From: Deinococcus frigens DSM 12807
GTDB lineage: Bacteria > Deinococcota > Deinococci > Deinococcales > Deinococcaceae
Assembly: GCF_000701425.1 (NCBI RefSeq)
Contig: NZ_JNIW01000015.1
Span: 1 to 64,000 of the forward strand
Length of the DNA stretch: 64,000 bases
Reading direction: 5' to 3'
Part shown: positions 33,784 to 44,160 of the stretch, in pieces
How positions within the stretch are numbered: the first letter of the stretch is position 1
Layout: each line of letters starts with the position of its first letter
Translations under genes and position numbers: made by a program
Notes under the pieces: model-generated
Database searches by the model: none
The model's input: the letters and a program-made list of their open reading frames with translations, nothing else
What the model was told of the DNA's origin: nothing

Positions 33784-34554
33784 ATGCGCCCCCGTCTCCT
33801 GATCCTGCCCCTGAGCCTCCTGACCCTCGTGGCCTGCGCGCCCCGAACGGCCCGCCCCACCGTGACCCTGGGACCGGTTCAGACGCAGGTGTTGCCGGTG
33901 CGCCTGGGCATGGGCCAGAGCATGCAACTCACGGTGACGCTCAACGGGAGAGGGGTGCCGCCGGATGACCTGACCTGGGTCAGCAGCGATCTGCGCGTCG
34001 TGACCGTCTCGGCAGGCGGACTGGCGCGGGCGGGCGCGGCGGGACAGGCGGCAGTGCGGGCCATCCAGACCGGCTCGGGCCGCGCCCTGGCCGAGTTCCG
34101 CATGCAGGTCATGGTCCCGCCGCCCGCCACCCCGCAGCGGCTGGACGCGCTGACCGGGGAGGTGCTGAAACTGACCAACGACGCGCGGGCCAGCGGCCAG
34201 AGCTGCGGCGGCCAGTCCTTCCCAGCCGCGCCCCCGCTGGGTGCCGAGGCGCGGCTGGGCCAGGCCGCGCAAAACCACGCCGCCGACATGGCCGCCCGCG
34301 ATTATTTCAATCACGTCAGCCCGGATGGCGGCACCCTCACAGGCCGCATCAGCGCCAGCGGCTATCCGTGGCGCGCGATTGCCGAGAACATCGCTGCCGG
34401 GCAGACGAGTGCGCAGGAAGTCGTGTCCGGCTGGGTCCGCAGCGAGGGCCACTGCCGCAATCTGATGAACGCCAGCTACACCGAGCTGGGCATCGGGCTG
34501 GCGCAGGGTGCGGGCGGCAGGCGCTACTGGGTGCAGGATTTCGGCACGCGCTGA
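33784..34554 (+). CDS. lipoprotein with Ig-like and CAP/SCP domains
   Basis: The 256-residue protein starts MRPRLLILPLSLLTLVACAP, a lipoprotein signal (lipobox LVAC). A BIG2-like immunoglobulin domain follows (~35-110, TWVSSDLRVVTVSAGGLARA), then a CAP/SCP domain (~125-256) with NHAADMAARDYFNHVSPDGG, IAENIAAGQ and a final RYWVQDFGTR. The histidines of NHA and NHVS match the CAP cavity. It is anchored outside the membrane; bacterial CAP proteins are implicated in envelope functions, but no reaction is established. ATG at 33775 is an alternative start. Confidence 0.82.
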   Translation: MRPRLLILPLSLLTLVACAPRTARPTVTLGPVQTQVLPVRLGMGQSMQLTVTLNGRGVPPDDLTWVSSDLRVVTVSAGGLARAGAAGQAAVRAIQTGSGRALAEFRMQVMVPPPATPQRLDALTGEVLKLTNDARASGQSCGGQSFPAAPPLGAEARLGQAAQNHAADMAARDYFNHVSPDGGTLTGRISASGYPWRAIAENIAAGQTSAQEVVSGWVRSEGHCRNLMNASYTELGIGLAQGAGGRRYWVQDFGTR

Positions 34555-34586
34555 ACCTCCACAAGCCAGGACGCGTACCCCCGGGT

Positions 34587-35768
34587 ATGGCTCCTGCTCT
34601 CCTTTCCCCTGTCCGGCTGACCCTGAGCCTCCTGGCGCTGGCGCTGCAAGCCGCGTGTGCTCAGGCTGCGCCGACGGCAGTCCAGACCCTGACCCTGCCT
34701 GCCCCGGCAGTCTGGCTGGCGGCGGAGGGGCAACAGGTGTACGCCCTGACCGGAACATCCGAGTTGCTGGGCGTTCAGAACGGACAGGCCCGCACGCTGG
34801 CGAAGAACTTTTCCAGTGCCTTTATCACCGCCTGTTCGGGCCGGGTGGTGGGCGTCAACGACGCGGGCAGATTGCAGGTCTGGGACGGCCAGGCCATTCA
34901 GACTGCGCCCAATACGGATCTCTCCCCGCGCGCCCACCCGGTCTGTCTGCCTTTCGGCATCGTGGCCGTGGCGCGTTCTGGCGATCTGGTGCGCTTTGAT
35001 CCCAGCGGCGCAGGCTGGCGCGAGGCCGCCCGGACTCCCGCCCACGCCCTGTCAGACGCCCAACTGACCCTGGCCGATCTGGACGGCACGGGTGATGAGG
35101 TGGTGGCCCTGACCCGGCCCGACAGCGCGCGTTACGATCACGGCATCCTGGGCGACGCGGTAGAGGCCACAGAGATCACGGTCTTCGAGCGCCATGGCCT
35201 GACGGTGCTGGCCCGCCTGAGCCTGCCCGCTCCCTTCGTCTTCGAGGATTTGCAGGCGCGGCCCGTGCGGCTGACGGATGACAAAGATTCGCTGGCCGTC
35301 GTCCGTTCCAGTCCCGGCAGAGGAGCGGCGCTGGCGCTGGTGGCGGGCGCGGGCAGCAGATTGCGGGTCCAGGCTGCTGGGCCGGACTTCGGCCAGACGC
35401 ACCGCTGGCTGGCTCCCGCCGTCGGCTTCGGTCAACTGTGGGCGGTGCAGACGCCACACATCGGGGGCCGTCTGGTGCAGTACACCCGGTCGGGCGAGGC
35501 CCTGGAAGCCTCCGCGCCGGTTGACGGCCTTTCCAGCCACAGCATCGGCAGCCGCAACCTGAACGCGGCAGTCGTCACCGCGCCGGGACAGCTTGTCGTC
35601 CCGGCCCAGGACCACCGCAGTCTGCTGGCGCTGGATTGCCGGGCCACCTGCCAGGTAACGGGGAAGCTGGCGCTGGGCGGCGCGTACACCAGCAACCTGC
35701 TGCTTGCCGGTGGTCAGGTATGGGTGGGAGACAGCAGCGGCAGGCTGTCTGGCTGGACGGTCAGGTAA
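34587..35768 (+). CDS. exported protein, probable beta-propeller
   Basis: A 393-residue protein with a Sec signal peptide (LTLSLLALALQAACAQAAPT, cleavage after AQA likely). The mature part is a series of short beta-rich segments with alternating Gly/Asp turns (VYALTGTSELLGVQNGQ, RVVGVNDAGRLQVWDGQ, LLLAGGQVWVGDSSGRLSG), the look of a PQQ- or WD40-like propeller. No catalytic motif. It follows the CAP-domain gene by 32 bp on the same strand. Confidence 0.65.
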   Translation: MAPALLSPVRLTLSLLALALQAACAQAAPTAVQTLTLPAPAVWLAAEGQQVYALTGTSELLGVQNGQARTLAKNFSSAFITACSGRVVGVNDAGRLQVWDGQAIQTAPNTDLSPRAHPVCLPFGIVAVARSGDLVRFDPSGAGWREAARTPAHALSDAQLTLADLDGTGDEVVALTRPDSARYDHGILGDAVEATEITVFERHGLTVLARLSLPAPFVFEDLQARPVRLTDDKDSLAVVRSSPGRGAALALVAGAGSRLRVQAAGPDFGQTHRWLAPAVGFGQLWAVQTPHIGGRLVQYTRSGEALEASAPVDGLSSHSIGSRNLNAAVVTAPGQLVVPAQDHRSLLALDCRATCQVTGKLALGGAYTSNLLLAGGQVWVGDSSGRLSGWTVR

Positions 35769-35796
35769 GCGCGCAGACCCCTGCAACACTCAGGGC

Positions 35797-35826
35797 AAAA
35801 AAAATTCCCCTCCACCGGAGAGGGGA
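35797..35826 (-). terminator. intrinsic terminator of msrB
   Basis: On the minus strand TCCCCTC, a 7-nt loop and GAGGGGA are followed by ATTTTTTTT. Stem bases are 35806-35812 and 35820-35826. It lies 15 bp beyond the msrB stop. Confidence 0.8.
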
Positions 35827-35841
35827 TGGGGTAAGGACTCC

Positions 35842-36306
35842 CTAGCTGAACATCTGGCGGTATTCGCCGTAACCCTCGGCCTCCAGCTTTTCCGCCGGAA
35901 CGAAGCGCAGCGACGCCGAGTTGATGCAGTAGCGCAGGCCGCCCCGGTCCTGCGGACCGTCGGGGAAGACGTGGCCCAGGTGGGAATCCGCGCTGCCGGA
36001 ACGGACCTCGGTACGGGCGTAGCCGATCTTGTGGTCGGTGTTCTCGGTCAGGTTGGCGTGCTGGACCGGGCGGGTGAAGCTGGGCCAGCCGCAGCCCGCG
36101 TCGTATTTGTCGGCGCTGGAGAACAGTGGCTCGCCGGACACCACGTCCACGTAAATGCCGTCGCCATCGGTGTCCCAGTACTCGCCCGAAAAGGCCCGCT
36201 CGGTGCCCTCGTGCTGGGTCACGCGGTACTGCTCAGGCGTTAGGCGCTCGCGCAGTTCGGCGTCGCTGGGCTTGCTGTACGGGGGGGCCTGTGTCGTATC
36301 GGTCAT
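35842..36306 (-). CDS. msrB: peptide-methionine (R)-S-oxide reductase
   Basis: MsrB (154 aa) repairs the R-epimer of oxidised methionine in proteins. [11 protein letters not shown] (~73-83), [20 protein letters not shown] (~113-132) with the catalytic Cys in RYCIN, and [18 protein letters not shown] are diagnostic. The two CxxC pairs that bind structural zinc in many MsrB proteins are absent, so this is a zinc-free type. A TAGACT box lies 6 nt before the ATG, giving a leaderless start. Confidence 0.95.
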   Translation of the reverse strand: MTDTTQAPPYSKPSDAELRERLTPEQYRVTQHEGTERAFSGEYWDTDGDGIYVDVVSGEPLFSSADKYDAGCGWPSFTRPVQHANLTENTDHKIGYARTEVRSGSADSHLGHVFPDGPQDRGGLRYCINSASLRFVPAEKLEAEGYGEYRQMFS

Positions 36307-36312
36307 GCCCAG

Positions 36313-36318
36313 AGTCTA
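36313..36318 (-). promoter_or_regulatory. -10 box of a likely leaderless msrB promoter
   Basis: TAGACT on the minus strand is followed by CTGGGC and the ATG at 36306: TAnnnT with a 6-nt spacer and no usable ribosome-binding site. Confidence 0.5.
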
Positions 36319-36538
36319 GAAGCCGTGGCCGCCCGCAACCGTGGCAGCCCGAACGCTGGGGGCTTGAGAGGTTCTTGGGACTTCTCGCTAGGGACTTTCT
36401 GGCCCGGACCTGTTGAGATGGCCTTGAGCTGACATTGAGACGGCGTTCAAACACGCCAGCGCCTTACACAAGCTGAACACGGCGGCCCCTACCATGCCGG
36501 GTGAACATTCGCTTCTCTCTTTTCCCGGAGGTTTCCCC

Positions 36539-36976
<438 letters not shown>

Positions 36977-37043
36977 ATTTCCCTGGTGACCTGATCTGAG
37001 CGTTTCCCGCCGTCTGCCACAGCCACCGCGCTGGTAGACGGTG

Positions 37044-37055
37044 TTTACATGTAAA
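37044..37055 (+). promoter_or_regulatory. 12-bp palindrome next to the DUF305 ribosome-binding site
   Basis: TTTACATGTAAA is a perfect palindrome running into AAGGAG, 10 nt before the GTG start at 37066. Its TACA/TGTA halves recall CopY-type copper operators, but lack their 2-nt centre. A role is not established. Confidence 0.25.
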
Positions 37056-37065
37056 GGAGAAGCCT

Positions 37066-37584
37066 GTGAACGATTCCATGAATCGCCCGTCCCCAGCACC
37101 AGGCTCAGGCGAGAAACCGATGGGCAAGATGGGCGGCAGTTATGGCCGATTCGCCGCCATGATCGCCACCTCTATCGTGATCATGTACGGCCTGATGTAC
37201 CTCAATACCTACCAGTTGGACCATGTGTATTACAGCCAGACGCGCATGTGGATGGCGCTCTACATGGGCGCAGTGATGGCCGTGATCATGCTGGGTTTCA
37301 TGCTGAACATGTACAAGAACAGCCGTACCAATCTGGGCATTTTGATCGGCAGCGCGGTGGTCTTTGCCGGGGCGCTGTACCTGGTGCGCGCACAGACGAC
37401 GGTGGGCGACGTGGCGTGGATGAAGGCCATGATTCCGCACCACTCGATTGCCATCCTGACCAGCGAACGCGCCCAGATCAAGGACCCCCGCGTGCGCGAT
37501 CTGGCCGACGGCATCATTGAGACCCAGCGCCGCGAGATCGCCGAGATGAAGGCGCTGATCACGGACCTGGAAAGCAAGCGGTAA
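37066..37584 (+). CDS. DUF305 membrane protein
   Basis: A 172-residue protein with three transmembrane segments (~30-52 AAMIATSIVIMYGLMYL, ~66-88 LYMGAVMAVIMLGFMLNMY, ~94-112) and a C-terminal DUF305 ferritin-like helical part with WMKAMIPHHSIAILTSERA. The His-rich MIPHH motif is a candidate metal site. The GTG start has AAGGAG 6 nt upstream. With the preceding Csp-like gene it looks like a copper-handling pair, which is inference from family and proximity. Confidence 0.8.
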   Translation: MNDSMNRPSPAPGSGEKPMGKMGGSYGRFAAMIATSIVIMYGLMYLNTYQLDHVYYSQTRMWMALYMGAVMAVIMLGFMLNMYKNSRTNLGILIGSAVVFAGALYLVRAQTTVGDVAWMKAMIPHHSIAILTSERAQIKDPRVRDLADGIIETQRREIAEMKALITDLESKR

Positions 37585-37817
37585 GCGGGCCGATGACGGA
37601 CCGGCCCTGAGCAAGCCAGCAGGCCATAAGGTCCAGCCGAAAAGGTGTGTCCTCCCAAGAGAGGTCCGCAGGTCTCGCTCCGCCTGGGACTGGGCGCACT
37701 GCTGGATCTATCCAGGATTCACCGGGCCTGACCGCTCTCTCTCAATGTTTTAAAGCGTTACATCAGAGTGGCGAAAGGACTGAAAAGAGTAAAGGTGCGC
37801 CCCCGTGTTGTGGATTT

Positions 37818-39146
37818 ATGCTGGGCAACATGCTCCGTGTGTCCTGTCTGCTGGCGTTCATCTGCCTCTCGTCTGCGGGGGCGCAGCGCCTGTCCGCTCT
37901 GGACTTTGGGCGATCACTGAAGCTGCCCGAAGGGTCTTACGAGGCGGCCACCACCTCCAGGCTGCTCAACCGCCCCCTGCCACGCGACGGCATCCGCCTG
38001 ACCTCGCTCTCCGTGATCAATGCCGAATTTCTCAAGCGGGTCTTCACCGACGCGCCGTCGGATTTTGGATTCCGGTGTTCGGGGGAGCGGGAAGTCGTGG
38101 CCCTGCCCGGCACGCCCAACGACGGGCGGGCGTTCGTTCAGACCCTGCTGAAGCAGTCCGGCATACAGCCGCTGTACCAGAATCCCAGCCGGCTGTATTT
38201 CAGCGCAGGACCGACTTTCGCCGGGTTCAACGAGTACCAGGGGGCGTTGTATCTCAGCGTCTGTCAGGCCACCCGTGACCTGAGCGGACTGGTCGAGCGC
38301 GTCACACCGCACGAAACCTACCTGGGCCAGACGCCTTATCTGATCGCCGCCGACTACGCGGGGCGGCTGAACTGGTGTACCGCCCTACCAGACCCGCTCC
38401 TGCGTTCGGTTCGGGCGTTCTCGGGAAGTGCGCTGCAAGCCGATGTCTCGCCGGACGGCAGCCGGATCGCAGTGGCTGGCTGGGACGCCCGGCCAGCCGT
38501 CAAGGTCTTCGACGCGGCCACCGGGGCGCTGCTCCAAACCCTGGGACTGCCATCCGGTCCCGTCTCTCTGACCTTCTCTGGCGACGGCAAGACGCTGCTG
38601 GTCCTGGACGCCAACACCACCTACACCTGGCTGGACATCGCCAGCGGCCAGACGCTGAACTCGTGGCAGGTCGTATCGCTGATCAGCTCAGACCTGCGGG
38701 GCGCGGGCAGTTCGCTGTTTCTGGAGTGGTCGCCCACCAGCACCATCCGGGTCTACGACGCGGCCAGGGCCACCCCCCGCTTTTCTCTGAGGAACTTCAA
38801 GCTGAATGCCAGGGCGGTGACGCCCGACGGCCAGTGGATCGTCACGGCCAGCACGAGGGGCGTGCTGAGCGCGTTCAGCACTAGGGACGGCAAAGCCGGG
38901 GCCACCGTGAGCCTGGGGGTAACCACCGGGGCCGGACTCGCCAGTGGCCCAGGCGACAGCGAGGTCACGGCGCTGGTCATTCAGACGGCAGAGGGCAGGC
39001 CGCCGCAGGTCGTGACCCAGATCTGGGCGGTGGGCAGTCCGGCACTTCGGCCCGCCGCCACCATCAACCACCGCAGAGCCGATATGATCGTGTTCGACTC
39101 GGCCCGCACCACGCCGGTCAGCATCCCGCTCTGCCGCGCGCCGTGA
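37818..39146 (+). CDS. exported WD40-like beta-propeller protein
   Basis: The 442-residue protein has a signal peptide (LRVSCLLAFICLSSAGAQRL). The N-terminal ~170 residues are unassigned. From ~190 repeats of WD40 style appear: SPDGSRIAVAGWDARPAVKV, FDAATGALLQTLGLPSGPV, LTFSGDGKTLLVLDANTTY and TPDGQWIVTASTRGVLSAF. It is probably periplasmic or surface-located. ATG at 37818 or 37830; no clear Shine-Dalgarno. Partner unknown. Confidence 0.7.
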   Translation: MLGNMLRVSCLLAFICLSSAGAQRLSALDFGRSLKLPEGSYEAATTSRLLNRPLPRDGIRLTSLSVINAEFLKRVFTDAPSDFGFRCSGEREVVALPGTPNDGRAFVQTLLKQSGIQPLYQNPSRLYFSAGPTFAGFNEYQGALYLSVCQATRDLSGLVERVTPHETYLGQTPYLIAADYAGRLNWCTALPDPLLRSVRAFSGSALQADVSPDGSRIAVAGWDARPAVKVFDAATGALLQTLGLPSGPVSLTFSGDGKTLLVLDANTTYTWLDIASGQTLNSWQVVSLISSDLRGAGSSLFLEWSPTSTIRVYDAARATPRFSLRNFKLNARAVTPDGQWIVTASTRGVLSAFSTRDGKAGATVSLGVTTGAGLASGPGDSEVTALVIQTAEGRPPQVVTQIWAVGSPALRPAATINHRRADMIVFDSARTTPVSIPLCRAP

Positions 39147-39287
39147 CGGGGCCGCCCCACCCCAACGACAGGCAGGCTGAGTGTCCTGGCCAGGGTTGTG
39201 TCTGGACAGTTGTGATGACCTAGACGATGTAAGAAGAATGGAAGCAACAGAAGTCTTTTCTCTGACGCTGTCATTTGGACAGATACT
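39147..39287. other. convergent intergenic region
   Basis: 141 bp between the propeller gene and the RluD-family gene. It is less GC-rich toward 39200-39285. I see no perfect terminator hairpin or gene in it. Confidence 0.5.
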
Positions 39288-40262
<975 letters not shown>

Positions 40263-40269
40263 GCCCGAC

Positions 40270-40275
40270 AGTCTA
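40270..40275 (-). promoter_or_regulatory. -10 box of a likely leaderless promoter for the pseudouridine synthase
   Basis: TAGACT on the minus strand, 7 nt before the GTG at 40262, with no ribosome-binding site between. Confidence 0.45.
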
Positions 40276-40484
40276 GGGGCTTGCCCCCCGTTCCCATGCC
40301 GGTCTTCATGCGGCCTTTAGCCTCCTCGCACACATGATCCGATCCCTGTCCGGCTGCATATATCCCATTGAGCGATGTTTTTGTGGGCGGCCCCAGCGGT
40401 CACCCGCGCGAGTTGGACCCTGCCGGGATTGCCAAGGTCCGGGCAGACGAAGAGGCGACCGACGCCGCTCAAGGGAGGATTTTC

Positions 40485-41255
40485 ATGCCGGAGAACGTAG
40501 AAACCAACGCACAGACCGCGACCCAGGGGTCAGAAATCACAGGCGGGCAGGGCACGTCCCGCCGCCAGTTCGTGGGCTACGCCGCCCTGTTCGGCGCGGG
40601 CGCGGCCCTGGTGGCATGCAGCCCCACGCCCACCCCCAAGGCCATGACGGCGGCTGAGAAACAGGACATCGACATCCTGAACTACGCGCTGACCCTGGAG
40701 TACCTGGAAGCGGACTTTTACCGCCGTTTCGATTCCGGTGACCTGAAGGGCACGCTCAAGGATGCCCGCGTCAAGGAATTTGCCCGGGAACTGGCCGAGC
40801 AGGAAGCGGCCCACGTCGCCGTACTGACAAAGACCATCATCAGCCTGGGCGGCAAACCCGTTCCTCTGCCCAAGTTCGATTACAGCTCTTTGATCCCTGA
40901 TCCCAGCAAGCTCAACGACGCGTTCTTCCTGCAACTGGCCGTGACCTTCGAGCCAGTCGGCACCCGCGCCTACCTGGGCCAGGCCGCCCGACTGAGCAAT
41001 CCCGATCTGCTGGCCGCCGCCTCCTCCATTCTGGCTGTCGAGGCCAACCACGTGTCGGCCATTCAGGAACTGCGCACGGACATGGGTCTGAATACCAAGC
41101 CCACCCGTCAAACGGATATCGCGCCCCAGACCGACATCAACAACACCAACGCGTCTTCTTTTGACCCCAACTTTTCCCCAACGCCAACGTTCCTGTGGAA
41201 GGGATTGACGATGGCGCAGACCCTGGCCATCGTCGGACCGTTGATCGTCAAGTAA
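40485..41255 (+). CDS. Tat-exported ferritin-like lipoprotein
   Basis: The 256-residue protein has a twin-arginine signal SRRQFVGYAALFGAGAALVA followed by Cys, so it should cross the membrane folded and be lipid-anchored. The mature domain is Ferritin_2-like: NYALTLEYLEADFYRRF, ELAEQEAAHVAVL, QLAVTFEPVGTRAYLGQ and LAVEANHVSAIQ supply Glu/His ligands for a di-metal centre. GGGAGGA precedes ATG 40485; an in-frame start at 40368 is rejected. A paralogue follows 70 bp downstream. Confidence 0.88.
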   Translation: MPENVETNAQTATQGSEITGGQGTSRRQFVGYAALFGAGAALVACSPTPTPKAMTAAEKQDIDILNYALTLEYLEADFYRRFDSGDLKGTLKDARVKEFARELAEQEAAHVAVLTKTIISLGGKPVPLPKFDYSSLIPDPSKLNDAFFLQLAVTFEPVGTRAYLGQAARLSNPDLLAAASSILAVEANHVSAIQELRTDMGLNTKPTRQTDIAPQTDINNTNASSFDPNFSPTPTFLWKGLTMAQTLAIVGPLIVK

Positions 41256-41325
41256 GCCCCAAGACGCGCCAAGAGTTCCTGAAGCCGAGCTGTACCCCAG
41301 CCGTGACACGAGAGGAGAATTCCAC

Positions 41326-42081
41326 ATGACTACCCCTGATCGCCGTTCTTTCCTGAAATACGCCGGAGCAGGCACGGGCGCAATGATGCTCGGTGGCCTG
41401 AACCTGTCCGCCCTGGCCGCTGCCAGCCCCAACACCAAGAGCGCCGCGCAGGACATCGTGATCCTGAACTACGCGCTGACCCTGGAATACATCGAGGCCG
41501 TGTTCTACGCCGCTTTTGATGAAGCAGCCAACAACAAGGATGATGTTAGAGGAAAGGGACCTTACGCAGACAAGCTGATCATTCCCCGCGTCAAGGAATA
41601 CGCCAAGGAACTGGCCGCGCAGGAGCAGGCGCATGTCAATGCCCTGATCGCTACCATCAATTCGCTGGGCGGTACGCCCGTGGCCAAGCCCAACCTGGAC
41701 TTTAGCCCGTTGATTGGCGATGGGAGCGGCCTTAACGATAAGGTGTTTTTGCAACTGGCTGTGACCTTTGAGCCAGTAGGCACCCGCGCCTACCTGGGTC
41801 AGGCTCCCAACGTCATGAACGGGGACGTGTTGACTGCCGCCGCCAGCATTCTGGCCGTGGAAGCCAACCACGTGAGCGGCCTCCAGCAGCTGCGCGTCTT
41901 CCTGGGGTACAACCTGAAGCCCACCCGCATGACCGCCCGTGCGCCTCAGAGCGACGCTGCGCCCAAAAGCACCAGCACGGCGGACTTCGATCCCGACTTC
42001 TCGCCGATGCCCACGGCGCTGTGGGAGCCGCTGACGATGGACGAGGTTCTGAAAATCGTCGGGCCGCTGATCGTCGGGTGA
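41326..42081 (+). CDS. Tat-exported ferritin-like protein, paralogue
   Basis: A 251-residue paralogue of the preceding protein. The Tat signal is DRRSFLKYAGAGTGAMMLGG, with an SPase I-type end (SALAAASP) rather than a lipobox, so this copy may be free. The four helices keep the ligands: NYALTLEYIEAVFYAAF, ELAAQEQAHVNAL, QLAVTFEPVGTRAYLGQ and LAVEANHVSGLQ. GAGGAG lies before the ATG. A tatA gene follows 127 bp downstream. Confidence 0.88.
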   Translation: MTTPDRRSFLKYAGAGTGAMMLGGLNLSALAAASPNTKSAAQDIVILNYALTLEYIEAVFYAAFDEAANNKDDVRGKGPYADKLIIPRVKEYAKELAAQEQAHVNALIATINSLGGTPVAKPNLDFSPLIGDGSGLNDKVFLQLAVTFEPVGTRAYLGQAPNVMNGDVLTAAASILAVEANHVSGLQQLRVFLGYNLKPTRMTARAPQSDAAPKSTSTADFDPDFSPMPTALWEPLTMDEVLKIVGPLIVG

Positions 42082-42208
42082 TCTAGAGCAACACTTTCAC
42101 CACAGCAACGCTTTCACAAGATCCGTCCTCAGGGGACGCAGGCTGGCCTCCGGGCGGCCCGTCCCCTATTCTATTCTCTACTCTTTTTCCTGACCGGAGG
42201 TACTGTCC

Positions 42209-42499
42209 ATGCCCAACATCGGCCCCGCTGAACTGATCGTGATTCTCCTTGTCGCCCTGGTGGTCTTTGGCCCCCGCAAGTTGCCCGAACTGGGCAAGAG
42301 CCTGGGCCACGGCCTGCGCGAATTCCGCAAGAGTACCCAGGGCCTCAAAGACGAGCTGGACGGCGCAAATATCGTCGCCACCCCCGTTATCCAGCAGCCC
42401 GTGACCGTGGCCCAGCCCGCCGCCCAGGTGGCTGCCCAGGTCGCTGCCGCTCCGGTGCATGCCGCCGCCGTGACGCCGTCCCGCAATGTGGAAGCTTAA
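42209..42499 (+). CDS. tatA: twin-arginine translocase TatA/TatE component
   Basis: The 96-residue protein has the TatA layout: PNIGPAELIVILLVALVVFG (transmembrane, with FGPRKLPELGKSLG hinge and amphipathic helix) and a basic-acidic tail rich in Ala, Val and Gln (~50-96). TatA multimers form the pore for folded proteins. GGAGG precedes the ATG. It lies directly after two Tat substrates. tatC is not in the window. Confidence 0.93.
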   Translation: MPNIGPAELIVILLVALVVFGPRKLPELGKSLGHGLREFRKSTQGLKDELDGANIVATPVIQQPVTVAQPAAQVAAQVAAAPVHAAAVTPSRNVEA

Positions 42500-42596
42500 G
42501 ACGGTTTTTTAACCCTCTCCCCCCCGATCAATAAAGTTCTGCCAATGTCGGTTTTGCTGAAGGCCGCTTCACCTTTGATAAGCTGGCATTCACTCC

Positions 42597-43142
42597 ATGA
42601 CCCAACCCACCCTTCCCCCCGATTTTCCCGACGAGGCTTTGATGCAGGCCATGGCGGGCGGGCAGGAAGACGCTCTGCGCGAACTGCATGAACGGTATGC
42701 CCGCTTGCTGTACGCGCTGGGTCACCGGATGCTCCGCCAGACCGACGACGTGGAAATCTGCGTGCAAGACGCTTTTATGAACGCCTGGAAACACGCCGCG
42801 CGCTTCGATCCGGCGCGGGCCAGTGCTAAGACCTGGCTGGTCAGCATCGCGCACCACCGCTTCTTGCAGGAACTGCGGGACCGCCCCGACACCCCCCTGG
42901 AGATTGAGGACTGGGACGCTCCCACTGCCGCCGCCGATCCCACTGACCGCCTGATGGCCGAGCAGGCGGTGCAGGGGCTGGAGCCGGACCACCGGAAACT
43001 GGTCGAGCTGGCCTACTACCGGGGTTACACGCACAGCGAGCTGGCGACGTTGCTGGGACTGCCGGTGGGCACTGTCAAATCACGCCTGCGGTCGGCCCTG
43101 GGCCGCATGAAGACCGCGCTGGGACCGTCCGGTACCCTATGA
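42597..43142 (+). CDS. ECF-type RNA polymerase sigma factor
   Basis: The 181-residue protein has sigma region 2 (LRELHERYARLLYALGHRM, DVEICVQDAFMNAWKHAARF) and region 4 (LVELAYYRGYTHSELATLLG, LPVGTVKSRLRSALGRM), with no regions 1.1 or 3, so it is group 4 (ECF). A membrane anti-sigma factor follows after 143 bp. The signal it responds to is unknown; the neighbours suggest the envelope or oxidative stress. Confidence 0.92.
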   Translation: MTQPTLPPDFPDEALMQAMAGGQEDALRELHERYARLLYALGHRMLRQTDDVEICVQDAFMNAWKHAARFDPARASAKTWLVSIAHHRFLQELRDRPDTPLEIEDWDAPTAAADPTDRLMAEQAVQGLEPDHRKLVELAYYRGYTHSELATLLGLPVGTVKSRLRSALGRMKTALGPSGTL

Positions 43143-43285
43143 TCCGGCAACCCACCACCCAGCATCCCGCACCCCAGTAACCCGCGACCTTATGCCCGCT
43201 CTCCAGTCCTCCTCATCACACACCCTCAAAATGGAGCGGCCATGATCCGCTCTGGCCGCGCAGAACAGAAGGCAGGTGAACACGC

Positions 43286-44038
43286 ATGTCCATTCAAAGA
43301 GACGATCTGATCGCCCTGGCGCTGGGGACCCTGTCCTCGCAGGACCAGGCGCGTGTTCAGGCGGCTCTGCAAGCTGACCCTGTCCTGCTGGCCGAGTACC
43401 ACAGCGATATTCGGGTTCTGCACACCCTGCCCGAACGTCTGCCGCCCGGTCAGGTGCCGGAAGGAGCCGCCGAGCGCATGATGGCCCGGATGCGCGCCGA
43501 GGGGTTGCCGCAACTGGCCCCGGTCACCACTTCCAATATGCCGTTGCCCGGGAGCCAGGGGTCTGGGGGCCAGGGGTCTGGGGGCCAGGGGTCTGGGGGC
43601 CAGGGGTCGGCGGTTGTGACGGAGCCTGCCTCCACAAACAGTCGAGGCTGGACCCTGGGCCTGGGGGCGCTGGGACTGGCCGCCGCGCTGGCGCTGTTCT
43701 TCGCCCTGCGCCCTCCCACCGACCCGCTGACCCGCTATGCAGGGATGCCCGGCGCGGTGAGCCAACCCCTGACCGGCGCAAATAAATCGGAGATCGGCCA
43801 GGTGGTGCGTCTGCGTGACGGCACCGCTTTTCTGTATCTGAGCGCCGCGCCGCCGCAGGGACAGGTGTACCAGTTGTGGAAGATCGTGGGCGAGACCCCG
43901 GTATCGCTGGGCGTGATCGACGGTCAGGGCACACTGGTGCAGGACGCGCCCGATGGCCTGACCCTGGCCGTCAGCGTGGAGCCGCCCGGCGGCAGCGAGC
44001 AGCCCACCACCACGCCAATTCTGGTGCAGCAGTTGTAG
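43286..44038 (+). CDS. membrane-bound anti-sigma factor, RskA-like
   Basis: The 250-residue protein has an N-terminal cytoplasmic sigma-binding helix region (IALALGTLSSQDQARVQAAL), without the HxxxCxxC zinc motif; a QGSGG tandem-repeat linker (~90-108); one transmembrane helix (TLGLGALGLAAALALFFAL, ~117-135); and an extracytoplasmic RskA-type domain (AFLYLSAAPPQGQVYQLWKI). It should hold the upstream ECF sigma factor inactive until its outer domain is cleaved or released. AGGTGA precedes the ATG. Confidence 0.88.
   Translation: MSIQRDDLIALALGTLSSQDQARVQAALQADPVLLAEYHSDIRVLHTLPERLPPGQVPEGAAERMMARMRAEGLPQLAPVTTSNMPLPGSQGSGGQGSGGQGSGGQGSAVVTEPASTNSRGWTLGLGALGLAAALALFFALRPPTDPLTRYAGMPGAVSQPLTGANKSEIGQVVRLRDGTAFLYLSAAPPQGQVYQLWKIVGETPVSLGVIDGQGTLVQDAPDGLTLAVSVEPPGGSEQPTTTPILVQQL
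43554..43613 (+). repeat. 15-bp tandem repeat in the anti-sigma linker
   Basis: Three perfect copies and one imperfect copy of gccaggggtctgggg encode QGSGG units just before the transmembrane helix. The 15-bp unit keeps the frame whatever the copy number. Confidence 0.9.
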
Positions 44039-44160
44039 CGGGGAAGGGCAGCGGTCAACGGTGAAGATTGACCCCTGTCCCTTCCCGCCCTCTGACGCAC
44101 GTCGAACGGCTATTCCTGACGCCTTGCAGGGCAATGCGACGCCCATCCCATGCCTGCACT

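Noticed and set aside
39180..39287. Possible insertion-sequence end (tgtctggacag and gtcatttggacaga)
   Set aside because: The two stretches are only weakly similar and no transposase fragment or target duplication is present.
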